64,000 nt of DNA, taken from NCBI RefSeq assembly GCF_007971385.1, contig NZ_CP042434.1, positions 1,488,001 through 1,552,000 on the forward strand. The letters are read 5' to 3'. Position numbers and translations under genes: made by a program. Below the pieces are notes generated by a model. That model was given only the letters and a program-made list of their open reading frames with translations, did not search any database and had not been told where the DNA came from. The stretch comes from Arachidicoccus ginsenosidivorans (GTDB lineage: Bacteria > Bacteroidota > Bacteroidia > Chitinophagales > Chitinophagaceae). Below are positions 24,443 through 34,686 of this stretch, in pieces. The stretch's first letter is position 1. Each line of letters opens with the position of its first letter.

Positions 24443-25315
24443 ATGACAAAGGACAATAACCAATCACAGTCAGCGGGTACAGCCAGCCCAGCAATTATGG
24501 AAAAAATATGGTTTATCACCGGCAGTTCCAGAGGATTTGGGCGGATCTGGGCAGAGGCCGCCCTTGAAAGAGGCGATAAAGTGGCCGCCACTGCCAGAAA
24601 TACGGCTTCCCTGCTTCCACTCAAAGAAAAATACGGGGAGAATGTATTGCTTTTGACTCTCGATGTTACCAAAACCGAGCAGGTCCGTTCAGCTGTACAA
24701 GCCGCCTTTGACCATTTTGGCAGGATCGATATTCTAATCAATAATGCAGGCTATGCCCTGGTTGGCACCATTGAAGAATCTGACACAAAGGACATCCGTT
24801 CCCTATATGAAACCAATATAATAGGCACTGTAAGCGTTATCCAGGCAGCACTTCCGTACCTTCGCAAACAAGGACATGGACACATTCTCGGGGTATCCAG
24901 CGGTCTTGGACATTTAGCCTATCCGCTCATTGGTTATTACTGTTCTTCAAAGTGGGCATTTGAGGCCATTCACGAGAGTCTGGCTACAGAAATAAAACCC
25001 TTTGGGCTTAAAGTGACTATTATTGAACCGGGCGCCTATGCAACAGAGTTTGGCAGCCCAAATTCAATCAAACAAACCAGTACACTCAGTGAATACGATC
25101 CACTGCGCATGCAGGTCATGGAGCAGCTTCAGAGCCTGGAACAAGGCAATCCGAATGCCACTCCACCGGCTATTTTCAAAGTAGTGGATGCAGATGAGCC
25201 CCCTTTAAGGATAAATCTTGGCCGGCACAATCTGCCCGAGGTAAGCGCAGCTTATCAGCAGCGCCTGGCCACATGGCAGGCCTGGGCAGCAGTAGCTGAT
25301 AGCGTTCAGGGTTAA
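24443..25315 (+). CDS. SDR family NAD(P)-dependent oxidoreductase
   Basis: 290 residues from the first Met; the Met at 24497 (MEKIWFITGSS) is an equally likely start. Classical SDR motifs: TGSSRGFG (TGxxxGxG cofactor loop), NNAGYALVG (NNAG), Ser in GVSSGLGH and YYCSSK (YxxxK catalytic pair). The substrate is unknown. An AraC-type regulator follows after 48 bp and may be co-transcribed with it. Confidence 0.92.
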   Translation: MTKDNNQSQSAGTASPAIMEKIWFITGSSRGFGRIWAEAALERGDKVAATARNTASLLPLKEKYGENVLLLTLDVTKTEQVRSAVQAAFDHFGRIDILINNAGYALVGTIEESDTKDIRSLYETNIIGTVSVIQAALPYLRKQGHGHILGVSSGLGHLAYPLIGYYCSSKWAFEAIHESLATEIKPFGLKVTIIEPGAYATEFGSPNSIKQTSTLSEYDPLRMQVMEQLQSLEQGNPNATPPAIFKVVDADEPPLRINLGRHNLPEVSAAYQQRLATWQAWAAVADSVQG

Positions 25316-25363
25316 GCAAATGCAAGCCCTATCATTATTCAATGCTCTTTAAAAACAAAAATT

Positions 25364-26341
25364 ATGAAAAGAGGCCACCCCACCCCCCTTAGGTTTAAAA
25401 CACTTTCTGAGGCACTTAGCAGCTCAGGCTTTCCGCCACCGCAACATCCACTAATGACGCTGATCAATGCTGTAGATAATAAATTTGATGCAACACCGCC
25501 ATTACACAGTCAGATGCTCAGCTTTTATAAGATATCTTATCGAGTGGACGTGGGCGGAACGATCCCCTATGGAAGGACTAAATTTGATTATTTAGAGGGT
25601 GGCTTATTTTTTGCAGCACCCAGGCAAATTATCGGTGCTAGCCAGCATGAAAATACAGAGGAGCACTCATCCAATGAAAATAAAACGAAGCAGGAGGCTC
25701 CCGTAGCAGGATGTCTGGCAGAACAAATCACGATACTTATTCATCCTGATTTTTTATTGAACTATCCACTGGCTAATAAAATCAAACAATACAACTTTTT
25801 CTCCTATTCCGTGAACGAAGCATTATTACTCTCTGAAAAGGAAAAAGGAATTATCCTGGCATTACTCAGAAATATTGAGGAAGAACTCGGCCGGCCCATT
25901 GATGAGATCAGCCAAGATATCATTATCTCCCAACTTGAATTATTTTTCAGCTATGCACAACGGTTTTATAAGCGTCAATTTATTACCCGTAAACCTGTCA
26001 GTAAGACGACCGTTGAGAAGATGAATGCCATGCTGGACAGCTATTTTAAAGAAGTAGAGACGTCCGGCAAGGGACTTCCTTCCGTCCAATACCTGGCCAG
26101 TCAGCTAAATGTATCCCCTGGTTATCTAAGTGACCTACTGCGCAGTACCACCGGGCTCAGTGCACAGCAGTACATCCACGAAGTCCTGATTGAAAGAGCA
26201 AAGGAACAATTGCTATCTACAGAACTCACCATCAGTGAAATCGCTTATAACTTAGGCTTTGAACACCCACAATCATTCAGCAAATTTTTCAAAACAAAAA
26301 CCAGCAAATCCCCCCTGGCCTATAGAAGTTCTTATAATTGA
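25364..26341 (+). CDS. AraC family transcriptional regulator
   Basis: 325 residues. The N-terminal ~190 residues look like a cupin-type effector domain. The C-terminal ~100 residues hold two helix-turn-helix units (VQYLASQLNVSPGYLSDLLR and ISEIAYNLGFEHPQSFSKFF). It lies directly downstream of the SDR gene and likely controls it or a neighbour. Confidence 0.9.
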   Translation: MKRGHPTPLRFKTLSEALSSSGFPPPQHPLMTLINAVDNKFDATPPLHSQMLSFYKISYRVDVGGTIPYGRTKFDYLEGGLFFAAPRQIIGASQHENTEEHSSNENKTKQEAPVAGCLAEQITILIHPDFLLNYPLANKIKQYNFFSYSVNEALLLSEKEKGIILALLRNIEEELGRPIDEISQDIIISQLELFFSYAQRFYKRQFITRKPVSKTTVEKMNAMLDSYFKEVETSGKGLPSVQYLASQLNVSPGYLSDLLRSTTGLSAQQYIHEVLIERAKEQLLSTELTISEIAYNLGFEHPQSFSKFFKTKTSKSPLAYRSSYN

Positions 26342-26427
26342 GCTTTTAAAATTCTTTACCGGTATTATTGCTATTTTTGAAACTTAAGTAATCTACCCTG
26401 TGGCAAACACGCTCGTTACAGGTAAAA

Positions 26428-27486
26428 ATGCATAAGATGCTCAAAAAACAATTAGGTAAAGCCCCCCAAGGCGAAAGATTAAAAAGGATAAGGCAATCTC
26501 CACATTATAAAAACGGTGCCTTTCAAAACATACATGATACGCCTAATTTAACAAAAGGCTATTCTATGCGCGGAGTGATGTATGATTTTTTATTCAAAAA
26601 ACATCCCCACGCAAGACCAATGCAACCTATTCCATCTGTTAAAACAGATCTTAAAGCCCTGCCGCTGCAGGATAATATACTGATATGGTTCGGGCATTCC
26701 TCCTATTATATTCAACTAAATGGTCAGCGCTTTTTGATTGATCCGGTATTTAGCGGCAGCGCTTCTCCCATTACCGGATCCAACAAAGCCTTCACAGGCG
26801 CAAATAATTATGGAGCAGCAGATATGCCACAGATTGATTATCTGGTCATCACCCATGACCATTATGACCACTTAGACTACCCAACCGTCACCCAGCTAAA
26901 GCCTAATATCAAAAACATCGTATGTGGCCTCGGCGTAGGTCAGCACTTTGAATATTGGGGCTTTAATCCGGCAATCATAAAAGAAAAGGACTGGGATGAA
27001 TCAGAGGCTTTATCTGGTAATATCACCTTATATACAGCCCCCACACGCCATTTTTCCGGGAGAGCTTTTAAGCGAAATAATACCCTATGGTTGTCTTTTG
27101 TCCTTGAAACACCAGATTTTCGGATGTATCTTGGCGGCGACAGCGGCTATGACACCCATTTTAAAGCGCTCGGTCAGAAATTTCCGGGATTTGACCTGGC
27201 CATACTTGATAACGGTCAGTACAACCTGGCCTGGCAGGCCATCCATATGCTTCCGGCAGAAGGCTTAAAAGCTGCAAAGGATTTAAAAGCAAAGCGTATT
27301 TTCCCCGTCCACTCTTCCAAATTTAAATTATCTGTTCACCCTTGGGATGAACCCCTTAGAACGATCACCGCCTTAAATGACCAACAAAAGGTACCATCCG
27401 TAATAATTACCCCCAAAATTGGTGAGGTAGTATATCTGGACAATAAACAGCAGGTATTTACTAAGTGGTGGGAGGATATTGAGTAA
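26428..27486 (+). CDS. MBL-fold metal-dependent hydrolase (NAPE-PLD / UlaG-like)
   Basis: 352 residues. WFGHSSYYIQLNGQRFLIDP, then VITHDHYDHLDY (HxHxDH metal motif), YLGGDSGYDTHF (metal Asp) and FPVHSSKFKLSVHPWDEP place it in the lactamase_B_2 family related to NAPE-PLD. Cytoplasmic, since no signal peptide is seen. The substrate is unknown. Confidence 0.9.
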   Translation: MHKMLKKQLGKAPQGERLKRIRQSPHYKNGAFQNIHDTPNLTKGYSMRGVMYDFLFKKHPHARPMQPIPSVKTDLKALPLQDNILIWFGHSSYYIQLNGQRFLIDPVFSGSASPITGSNKAFTGANNYGAADMPQIDYLVITHDHYDHLDYPTVTQLKPNIKNIVCGLGVGQHFEYWGFNPAIIKEKDWDESEALSGNITLYTAPTRHFSGRAFKRNNTLWLSFVLETPDFRMYLGGDSGYDTHFKALGQKFPGFDLAILDNGQYNLAWQAIHMLPAEGLKAAKDLKAKRIFPVHSSKFKLSVHPWDEPLRTITALNDQQKVPSVIITPKIGEVVYLDNKQQVFTKWWEDIE

Positions 27487-27656
27487 TTATTAAAGGCCAC
27501 CTGTTAATAATTTACGCTAAAACTATAGTGCAGTTTCTGATTCAAAGACGACAAAATGGCAAAATTTTGCCTATAATTGGCCAAGGCGGTATAATATTGC
27601 CCAATTCGTTACAACAAGATTCATTCAAGATTCATTCTTATATTACTAAAATCCCC

Positions 27657-29902
27657 ATGAAAATCAGGCATTTTATCTTCTCAGTTTTTTCCGGTTTAGT
27701 TTTATTATCCGTTTATCCCTTGCCCCTAATTGCACAGCAGATAAACCCATTGAAAAGTTCAATGGTAAGACCAACAAAAACGACTGGAGCCACGACCAGG
27801 AGCAGGGCAGCGATGTCACCCATCGTATACCCTACTGCTCAAAAAACAATAAGCCTTCATGACAGTATTGCTTATAGTGGCATCCACATAATAGGATCCG
27901 TTACAAACAATGCCCAAAAAGTCTTAACACCCTTTATATCCACGCAAGGCATAGCAGTCCGGTTTAAGCTTGACAAGCAAATAAAGCAACCCGAAGGTTA
28001 TAGACTTTATATAACCCAAAAGGGTATCCGTATTCACTTTAAGGATCAGCGGGGTGCATTCTACGGTGCTGAGACCTTGGCTCAGATCCTTAACCAGGCC
28101 AGGGAAACTGGCTTTTTGTCCTTGCTGACCATACAAGATTTTCCCGATGTGGCTAGACGAGGTGTCGTAGAAGGATTTTATGGAACCCCATGGAGCTTTA
28201 AGGACAGAATATCGCAACTTAAGTATTACGGTCGCTGGAAGATGAATACCTATATCTACGGGCCTAAAGACGATCTTTACCACTCCTCCCCCAACTGGCG
28301 AAAACCTTATCCTACAGACCAGGCAAATAGAATAAAAACGCTTGTTCAAACGGCCAAAGAAAATGAAGTCGATTTTTACTGGGCGATCCATCCCGGCAAA
28401 GACATCAAGTGGACTAAGCAAGACAGCCTTGCAGTGTTGCATAAATTTGATAGTATGTATGATTTAGGCGTAAGGTATTTTGCCGTTTTCTTTGACGATA
28501 TTTCAGGAGAAGGGACAAAGGCGGAGAAACAGGCCGGGTTACTGAACTATATCCAAAAGGAATTTGTAGACAAAAAGAAAGGAGTCGGACCGCTTATAAT
28601 GTGCCCTACTCAGTACAATAAACTATGGGCAGATCCAAAACCCAATACTTATTTAGATATTCTGGGTGCCCAACTGGATAAAAGAATAGAGATTATGTGG
28701 ACGGGCAACTCTGTCATCCATGATATCACAAAAGAAGGTCAGCAGTGGATTAATAAAAGAATTCAACGTAAGGCCTTTGTCTGGTGGAACTTTCCAGTCA
28801 ACGACTATGTACGCAATCATTTATTGCTTGGTCCCGTATATGGGTTAGACAAAAACCTAAACGATGATATCTCAGGTTTTGTCTCCAACCCAATGGATAA
28901 GGCAGAAGCGTCCAAAGTAGCCCTTTTTTCAGTAGCGGACTATTGTTGGAATAATAAAGCCTATGACCCTAAAACGGCCTGGAAAAGCGCCATTGCTGAA
29001 CTAATACCAAAATCAGCCAGTTCCTACGAAATTTTTGCCGCTAACAATACAGATCCTGGGCCCAGCTATCACCAATACCGCCGCATCGAATCATGGCATG
29101 TGAGCCAAACGATAGACAGCCTGATGGCCATGACTGACCAGATGAATCACTTTCCCATTGAACTGAATCAGTTCAATATGAAGGCACTGCGCGGGGCACT
29201 GGCCACCTTTGCTCCAGCGGCTACAGATCTTTTGCAAAACTGCCAGGATACAGTGCTTATAAACGAAATCCGTCCCTGGTTACAGCATTTTAAAAGCCTA
29301 GGGAATGCAGCGACCGCACTAACGGACCTATTAACGGCCAAGGACGCACAACAGGCCTATTCTTTTTTACCAGTTTACAAAAGGCACGTAACGAGTTAAT
29401 ATCCATCGACAAAAACAATAACCAAAACCCTTATCAACCTGGTATTGTCACCGGCGGTCGTCACATATTGCCTTGGATAGAAAAATCTTATTTTCATTTT
29501 GCAACGCAGTTTAAAGCAAATGGTTTTAAAGTGGACGCCATAGCTGATCAGGCTAAAGGCCAGGTTTTCACGAATATCATCGCCTTGACAAATCTGCCTG
29601 TTCAACATGACATTGTCAAAGGCAACAAGCCATTACAGGCGTTAAAACTCAGTCAGGTGCTGGAAGTACTCAAATTTAATCCCGGCGATTATTTAGGCAT
29701 ACAAATCCTTTCAAATCAGTCCGTTGAAAAAGCACGGATTGAATGCAGCCCTACAAAGAACTCATTAATATTACAATACAGCATAGATGGACAAACCTGG
29801 CAGCCGTCTCACCCAAAAGACGCCCGGTATATCCGACTAATCAATTTAACCAACAGTCAAGTTGATATTAAGTTCTCACAATTTGAGATAACTATCCAAT
29901 AG
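27657..29902 (+). CDS. GH84 beta-N-acetylglucosaminidase (one frameshift)
   Basis: About 748 residues when repaired. I prefer the ATG at 27657 because it opens a signal peptide (MKIRHFIFSVFSGLVLL). A GH20b-like N-terminal domain is followed by a GH84 barrel: GVVEGFYGTPWS opens it and FAVFFDDISG holds the paired catalytic Asp residues. The frame breaks at 29363-29368, where six T should be seven; the repaired frame continues FTSLQKARNELISID and ends at 29902 with a beta-sandwich tail. It removes terminal beta-GlcNAc from glycans or glycoproteins, probably in the periplasm or outside the cell. Confidence 0.9.
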
Positions 29903-29956
29903 TGCTATGTAGGACTTGACTAAAGTTTCTTAACTTTAGCATTCAAAAACACCCAC

Positions 29957-30199
29957 ATGGAAGTATCCATATTAGCATTTGGTATTGCAAAGGATATCGT
30001 CAAGGCCAGCAAAATAAAGATAGAACTTGAGCCTGGTGCCGATACCCGCGTTCTGAGAAAAACGCTGGAAACCAGCTATCCAGCACTTGCAGGGTTAAAG
30101 TCCTATATGATTGCCGTAAATCAGCAATACGCTAACGAGGATACGCTTTTGAAAGCGCAGGATGAAATCGCAATTATTCCCCCTGTCAGCGGCGGATAG
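29957..30199 (+). CDS. moaD: Molybdopterin synthase small subunit (MoaD/ThiS-like)
   Basis: 80 residues with a ubiquitin-like fold and the required C-terminal Gly-Gly (IIPPVSGG). The terminal Gly is thiocarboxylated by a MoeB-type enzyme and donates sulfur to precursor Z. moaE follows 75 bp downstream, which settles the assignment over ThiS. Confidence 0.93.
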   Translation: MEVSILAFGIAKDIVKASKIKIELEPGADTRVLRKTLETSYPALAGLKSYMIAVNQQYANEDTLLKAQDEIAIIPPVSGG

Positions 30200-30274
30200 A
30201 AGTCAAATCAAATGCAGGATTTCTAGTTATTGAACCATGAGGCTACTTGGATGCATAAGGATGATTAAACAACA

Positions 30275-30691
30275 ATGATAGATATTCAGATATTAGAATC
30301 GACATTAAATACACAAGAAGCCATCCAGGCCGTTTCCGGGGTACAGTGTGGCGCCCTGATTACTTTTACAGGTACCGTACGGGATAATACCACCGGCCGC
30401 AAAGTGCTGCGTCTGGAATATGAATGTTACCAAGCAATGGCCCTGGGGCAAATGAAAGCCTTAGCTGAGAATGCCCTGGGGCAATATAACATACAACACA
30501 TTAGCATACATCACCGGATGGGTATCTTAATACCAGGGGACATCGCGGTCATTATTGCGGTTGGATCAGCACATAGAGCAGACGCCTTTGCAGCGTGTCA
30601 ATACCTTATTGACACGCTTAAGCAAACAGTACCGATTTGGAAAAAAGAAGTCTTTACCGATGGTGAAGTGTGGGTAAGTGCCCACAGTTAA
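30275..30691 (+). CDS. moaE: Molybdopterin synthase catalytic subunit
   Basis: 138 residues. Motifs GALITFTGTVRD, SAHRADAFAACQYLID and WKKEVF match MoaE; the Lys residues near the C-terminus are the catalytic ones. With MoaD it converts cyclic pyranopterin monophosphate to molybdopterin. It is followed 33 bp later by an uncharacterised gene. Confidence 0.96.
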   Translation: MIDIQILESTLNTQEAIQAVSGVQCGALITFTGTVRDNTTGRKVLRLEYECYQAMALGQMKALAENALGQYNIQHISIHHRMGILIPGDIAVIIAVGSAHRADAFAACQYLIDTLKQTVPIWKKEVFTDGEVWVSAHS

Positions 30692-30724
30692 ACAACGGGG
30701 AGAATGAAAAAAAAATAACAATAT

Positions 30725-31075
30725 ATGAAAATCAGAATTTTAGGCAATAGCATTCGAGTACGCCTAACAATATCAGAAGTACAGACCCTTTGGAATCATG
30801 GCCAAATAGAGGATCATACGCCATTTACGACAACAACCTTATCCTTTGTTGTTAAACAACATGACTTGTCAAAGCTCCTGGTGGATTTTAAAGAGAATCG
30901 TATTACGCTCTTAATCCCACAACCAATGGCCAACGAACTTTATAATACCCAAAAAGTCGGTTTTGAGGAGAGCTCAGGTCCTGTTAGTATCCTGATTGAA
31001 AAAGATTTTGTCTGCCTGGACCGTCCTGTAGAGGACCAGCGTGACAATTACCCCAACCCTCTGTTAAACTGTTAA
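30725..31075 (+). CDS. Uncharacterised small protein linked to molybdopterin synthase genes (DUF7009-like)
   Basis: 116 residues, no signal peptide. It starts MKIRILGNSIRVRLTISEVQ, which I recall as the pattern of an uncharacterised Bacteroidota family often near molybdenum-cofactor genes (possibly DUF7009); this recollection is unverified. Mostly beta-strand, ending in acidic/Pro residues with CLDRPVED and a terminal NC. Its position directly after moaE in the same direction suggests a role in cofactor assembly or insertion. No catalytic motif is recognised. Confidence 0.7.
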   Translation: MKIRILGNSIRVRLTISEVQTLWNHGQIEDHTPFTTTTLSFVVKQHDLSKLLVDFKENRITLLIPQPMANELYNTQKVGFEESSGPVSILIEKDFVCLDRPVEDQRDNYPNPLLNC

Positions 31076-31165
31076 GGAGCAAAATACTTCCACAGTGCTA
31101 TCAAATCTCCCGGTTAAAAGTTCCTTCATATTGCCTGGCCGCAAATGGCATTATTGAATGTCCAT

Positions 31166-33423
31166 TCAGCTCTTCCAGTCTTTCGAGTAACCAGCCCTGG
31201 GGGCTCCAAAGCTTAATCTTTTTACTGCTACGGGAGAAGACTTTAAGTGCGGTTGGTGACTCACCGCGTCTCTGGCATACCAGGTATGCTGATTAGCAGC
31301 ATGTACACCTTTTCCGTAATGAAAAGGAATAAAAACATCCCCGGGCCGAACAGTATCAACAACCATTGCCACCCCTTCCCACCGACCGTTAGGCGACAAA
31401 ACTTCCACCAGATCTCCCGTGCTGATCTGCATTTTCTCAGCATCCAAAGGATGGATTTCAATATAGGGTTCTGGCGCGTGACCGTTCAGCACACTAGATC
31501 TGGCCGTTTTAGTCCTTGTATGAAAATGATAGACCACCCTGCCCGTAATCAATAAATAAGGGTATTCAGTCGTTACCGGATTTGGCGGCTGCCGCCAGGC
31601 CGCCGGCCTCAAAAATGCCTTGCCTTTGGGATCTATGTATTCATCTTTGGCTGTTACTCTACTGGTTAAAAAATCTACGCCATAAGTCTGGCAACGCTCC
31701 GCTTCTGTCCAAAAATGCAAATTTTCATAAAGCCTGGCACAACCTTTAGGATACTTCTCGTTGCAGGGCCAGCGTATCGCCCCCATTTCCAGCAGTAAAT
31801 CATAAGTCATCCCTGAATAATCACAGGGCCTGCCGGCGGCGACCCTACGCCACTCATTAAATGCATCCTCTGGCTTTTTAAATGAAATCAAAGGGGCGCC
31901 ATCCTTATCCTTAAATCCGATCCTACCAGCGATCTCCACAAAAATATCAAAATCACTTCTAGCCTCTCCCGGAGGATCAACCGCTTGCATGAGCAGGTTC
32001 ACACTCCTATCTGCGTTGGTAACACAGCCCTGTTTTTCACCCCACATAGAAGCCGGCAGATAAATATCTGCTGTGCTGACGGTTTCTGTGTCAATAAATG
32101 GATCCTGCACCACTAAAAACAACCTTTTAAGTATGCGCTCGCTGCGATTCTGGTTAGGTAAACTTACCAGTGGATTGGTACCCATTACCCACATAAATTC
32201 AATCTCCCCTCTTTCGGCCTGCTCCATCATGGTCAGGATATCTTTAGGCACTTCTGGATGAAAATCATTATAGGCAATATTCCATTTATCGCAAAGATCC
32301 CGCATCTGTACTTCGTTATGTGGATTTCTATATCCCGGGTAGGAACCGCCGGCGCCTGTTTCCCTGTTAGACATCGCAGAAGGTTGCCCTGCCATTAGCA
32401 AAGGACCAGCGCCCGGTTTGCCAATCGCGCCTAAAATCAAATGCACTGAATTAACCAAAGAATAGGCGGCTGTCGCCTCTACACTCTGATAAAATCCCTG
32501 CAAAACCGTAGAGACCATTTTAGGGGTATTCGCCATCCACTGTACCGCTGTCAATAAATCCTGCTCGGGTATTTCACAGATTCCAGCAACCTTTTCTGGC
32601 GTATAATCATCTGTCATTTATTTTAACGCCTTAAAGCCCACAGTATGCCTTTCCACAAATTCCAGATTAATCCAGTCATTTTTGATCAACAGATGGATAA
32701 TACCATTCATAAGCGCCACATTGGTTCCCACCTTGAGTTGAATATGTAAATCTGCCCCTTGGGTTACCGTAGGGGTTTTGCGAGGATCAAATACAATAAT
32801 ACGGCCACCGTTTTTCTTTTTGGCCGTCAGCATCCGCTCCCATAATACAGTTTGCACTTCGGCAACATTGTGCCCATATAAGCATAAAAGTGCTGCTTCA
32901 TCAATATCCGCATAGGAAGCCACGGGGCCGTCACAGCCAAAACTAGCCATTAACCCAGTGGCGGAAGAGCGGTGCAAAGCCTGGTATTGCCATCGATATT
33001 GGCAGATTTTAACCCTGCACGCCATATCTTCCCGAGCGTATACAGTTTCTCTACCATCAGCTGACCAGAGCTGTAACAACCCAGGTTTTGATGGCCTTGC
33101 TTCCAGGCTGACCTGAACTTTTCAACAAAAAAATCCATCGCTTCCTCCCAGCTGACTGGAGTCAACTCCTGGGATTTATCCTTTCGGATCATGGGCACTG
33201 TGCCCCGCTTTTTAGTATTATTTGCCACCCAGCCATGCTCACCCTTCGGCCCTAAATGGCCAAAATTAACCGGATGGTCAACGATGCCCCGGACCCCCAC
33301 TATTTTACCAGCTTTAACAGCGATGTCCATACCACACCCATTAGAGCACAGAATACAGGCAGAATGCACCCATTTATCCGGTTCACCGGTTATGCTCAGA
33401 TTTGTATCTATCCTAGGTTCCAT
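31166..33423 (-). CDS. Molybdopterin oxidoreductase, nitrate reductase / formate dehydrogenase type (frameshift and in-frame stop)
   Basis: About 750 residues over three pieces. The N-terminus has ACILCSNGCGMDI, three Cys of a Fe-S site. The fourth Cys of classical enzymes would fall in LGPKGEHGW but is Gly here; relatives with LGPKG exist as far as I recall. The frame breaks at 32971-32972, where one extra C restores LCTRSSATGLMASFG. An in-frame TAA at 32618-32620 splits FKALK from MTDDYTPEKV. The C-terminal dinucleotide-binding domain is intact (VVYHFHTRTKT, FIPFHYGKG). No twin-arginine signal is visible, so it is probably cytoplasmic. The reaction (nitrate or formate) is undecided. Confidence 0.85.
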
Positions 33424-33454
33424 AACAAACTTGTTTATAGCAGTGTTTGGAAAT

Positions 33455-33520
33455 CAAAAAAAGAGAAGCAAAACCCAAGCATTTACCTAATAAAAGGATT
33501 CGCTTATATTTTGCTTCTCT
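33455..33520 (-). terminator. Terminator after the DyP-encapsulin-TUDOR unit
   Basis: 12-bp arms AGAGAAGCAAAA / TTTTGCTTCTCT (33462-33473 and 33509-33520) enclose a 35-nt loop and are followed on the minus strand by seven T. It separates this unit from the oxidoreductase downstream. Confidence 0.75.
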
Positions 33521-33639
33521 AATTTACGTTATTTAAAACTAACGCTATCGTTTACCTCTATTCCCTTTATCAGGTCAAACCTATTGATCGTTTTGCCTCC
33601 CTAACCGAAATAAGGAAGATATTTATGGCCGGTCAGTCT

Positions 33640-33849
33640 TTATATTTTTGTCAATGCCTTTGCCTTATGGGCCGCAATATGTGCTGACTTATCACTTTTG
33701 ATCTCATATTGAGGATCCTGTGGTGAGGCATGGTGGGTATACCCCTTATAATCAAAATCCTTGGTATGCACTTTAATGATAACCCCCGTAACATAGCCGG
33801 CCTCTGAATTCCACTTTACGTGATCTCCCTTTTTAAATGTATCCGCCAT
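33640..33849 (-). CDS. HVA1 / DUF2945 TUDOR-like small protein
   Basis: 69 residues: FKKGDHVKWNSEAGYVTGVI and an acidic/Lys-rich C-terminus match the hypervirulence-associated TUDOR domain family (DUF2945). The biochemical role in bacteria is unknown. It lies 12 bp downstream of the encapsulin gene and is almost certainly co-transcribed with it. Confidence 0.85.
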   Translation of the reverse strand: MADTFKKGDHVKWNSEAGYVTGVIIKVHTKDFDYKGYTHHASPQDPQYEIKSDKSAHIAAHKAKALTKI

Positions 33850-33861
33850 CTTCCTCTCTTT

Positions 33862-34674
33862 TTATGATTGATTTTGAGCAGGTGCTAAATACACAACAGC
33901 CTCTGAAGTATAAAACTGGAAGGTAAAGGACTCTTGCAAATAGAGCTTAACCGAGCTGTCAGTATGACTTAGATACCCGATAGAGATATCCTGTCCCAAA
34001 CTTAATTTAAAATCTCCGCCCCTGGTGGACAAAACATAGGCACCTTTTAAGGCAGGTGCCCAGACTATGTCACCGTCTACCAGATCCCGGATATGTTGTA
34101 AAACCGGATACCCTTCATCGCTGCCTCCACTGGCTGCAACGTAGGCTTCAGCGCCCATCACCAGCATGTACGGTCCATTAACACCCGCCAGCCGAAGTTC
34201 ACTTAAGGCGTGTGCGACTGCGTCTGAATAATTTTTTACACTGGCAGGTAGCACAAGTGCTTTATTACTGCTACCTTCCTGAATACCCGTAATGCCTGCA
34301 GCAGCATACCCTTCAAATACTGCCAGGTCTTCCGCATATGCGATCTTTTTAGCAGCGTCTTTTAAGGGCTGCCAGTCGCTATCCTCTGCGCCTCTTTCAA
34401 CATCATCAATGGCGGCTCTGGTGAGCTCAAAAGGTACCCGAAGTTCTACCAATGGATTTACCTCCCGAATAGACGCTTGCACATCTTTTTGGGGCGCGGC
34501 AATTGACTTAATATGACCGGTTCCCTTGGCAGAGAGATCAAACCCGCTGGGACCTTCCACATCCACTACCTTTCTGGCAGCCAAATATCGTTTCAAAGTC
34601 CGGGTGGCTTCTTCATTAATCTGCTCCCAGGCTGCCGCTGAAATAGGGGCTAACTTCTGATATAAATTATTCAT
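33862..34674 (-). CDS. Family 1 encapsulin shell protein
   Basis: 270 residues, close to the usual 265-280. It begins MNNLYQKLAPISAAAWEQI and has LAARKVVDVEGPSG, WAPALKGAYVLSTRGGDF and DISIGYLSHTDSSVKLYL, all characteristic of the HK97-fold encapsulin (linocin M18 / CFP29) family. It self-assembles into an icosahedral protein compartment. Its cargo is almost certainly the DyP peroxidase immediately upstream, which carries the matching C-terminal targeting peptide. Confidence 0.96.
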   Translation of the reverse strand: MNNLYQKLAPISAAAWEQINEEATRTLKRYLAARKVVDVEGPSGFDLSAKGTGHIKSIAAPQKDVQASIREVNPLVELRVPFELTRAAIDDVERGAEDSDWQPLKDAAKKIAYAEDLAVFEGYAAAGITGIQEGSSNKALVLPASVKNYSDAVAHALSELRLAGVNGPYMLVMGAEAYVAASGGSDEGYPVLQHIRDLVDGDIVWAPALKGAYVLSTRGGDFKLSLGQDISIGYLSHTDSSVKLYLQESFTFQFYTSEAVVYLAPAQNQS

Positions 34675-34686
34675 AACTGATTTATT

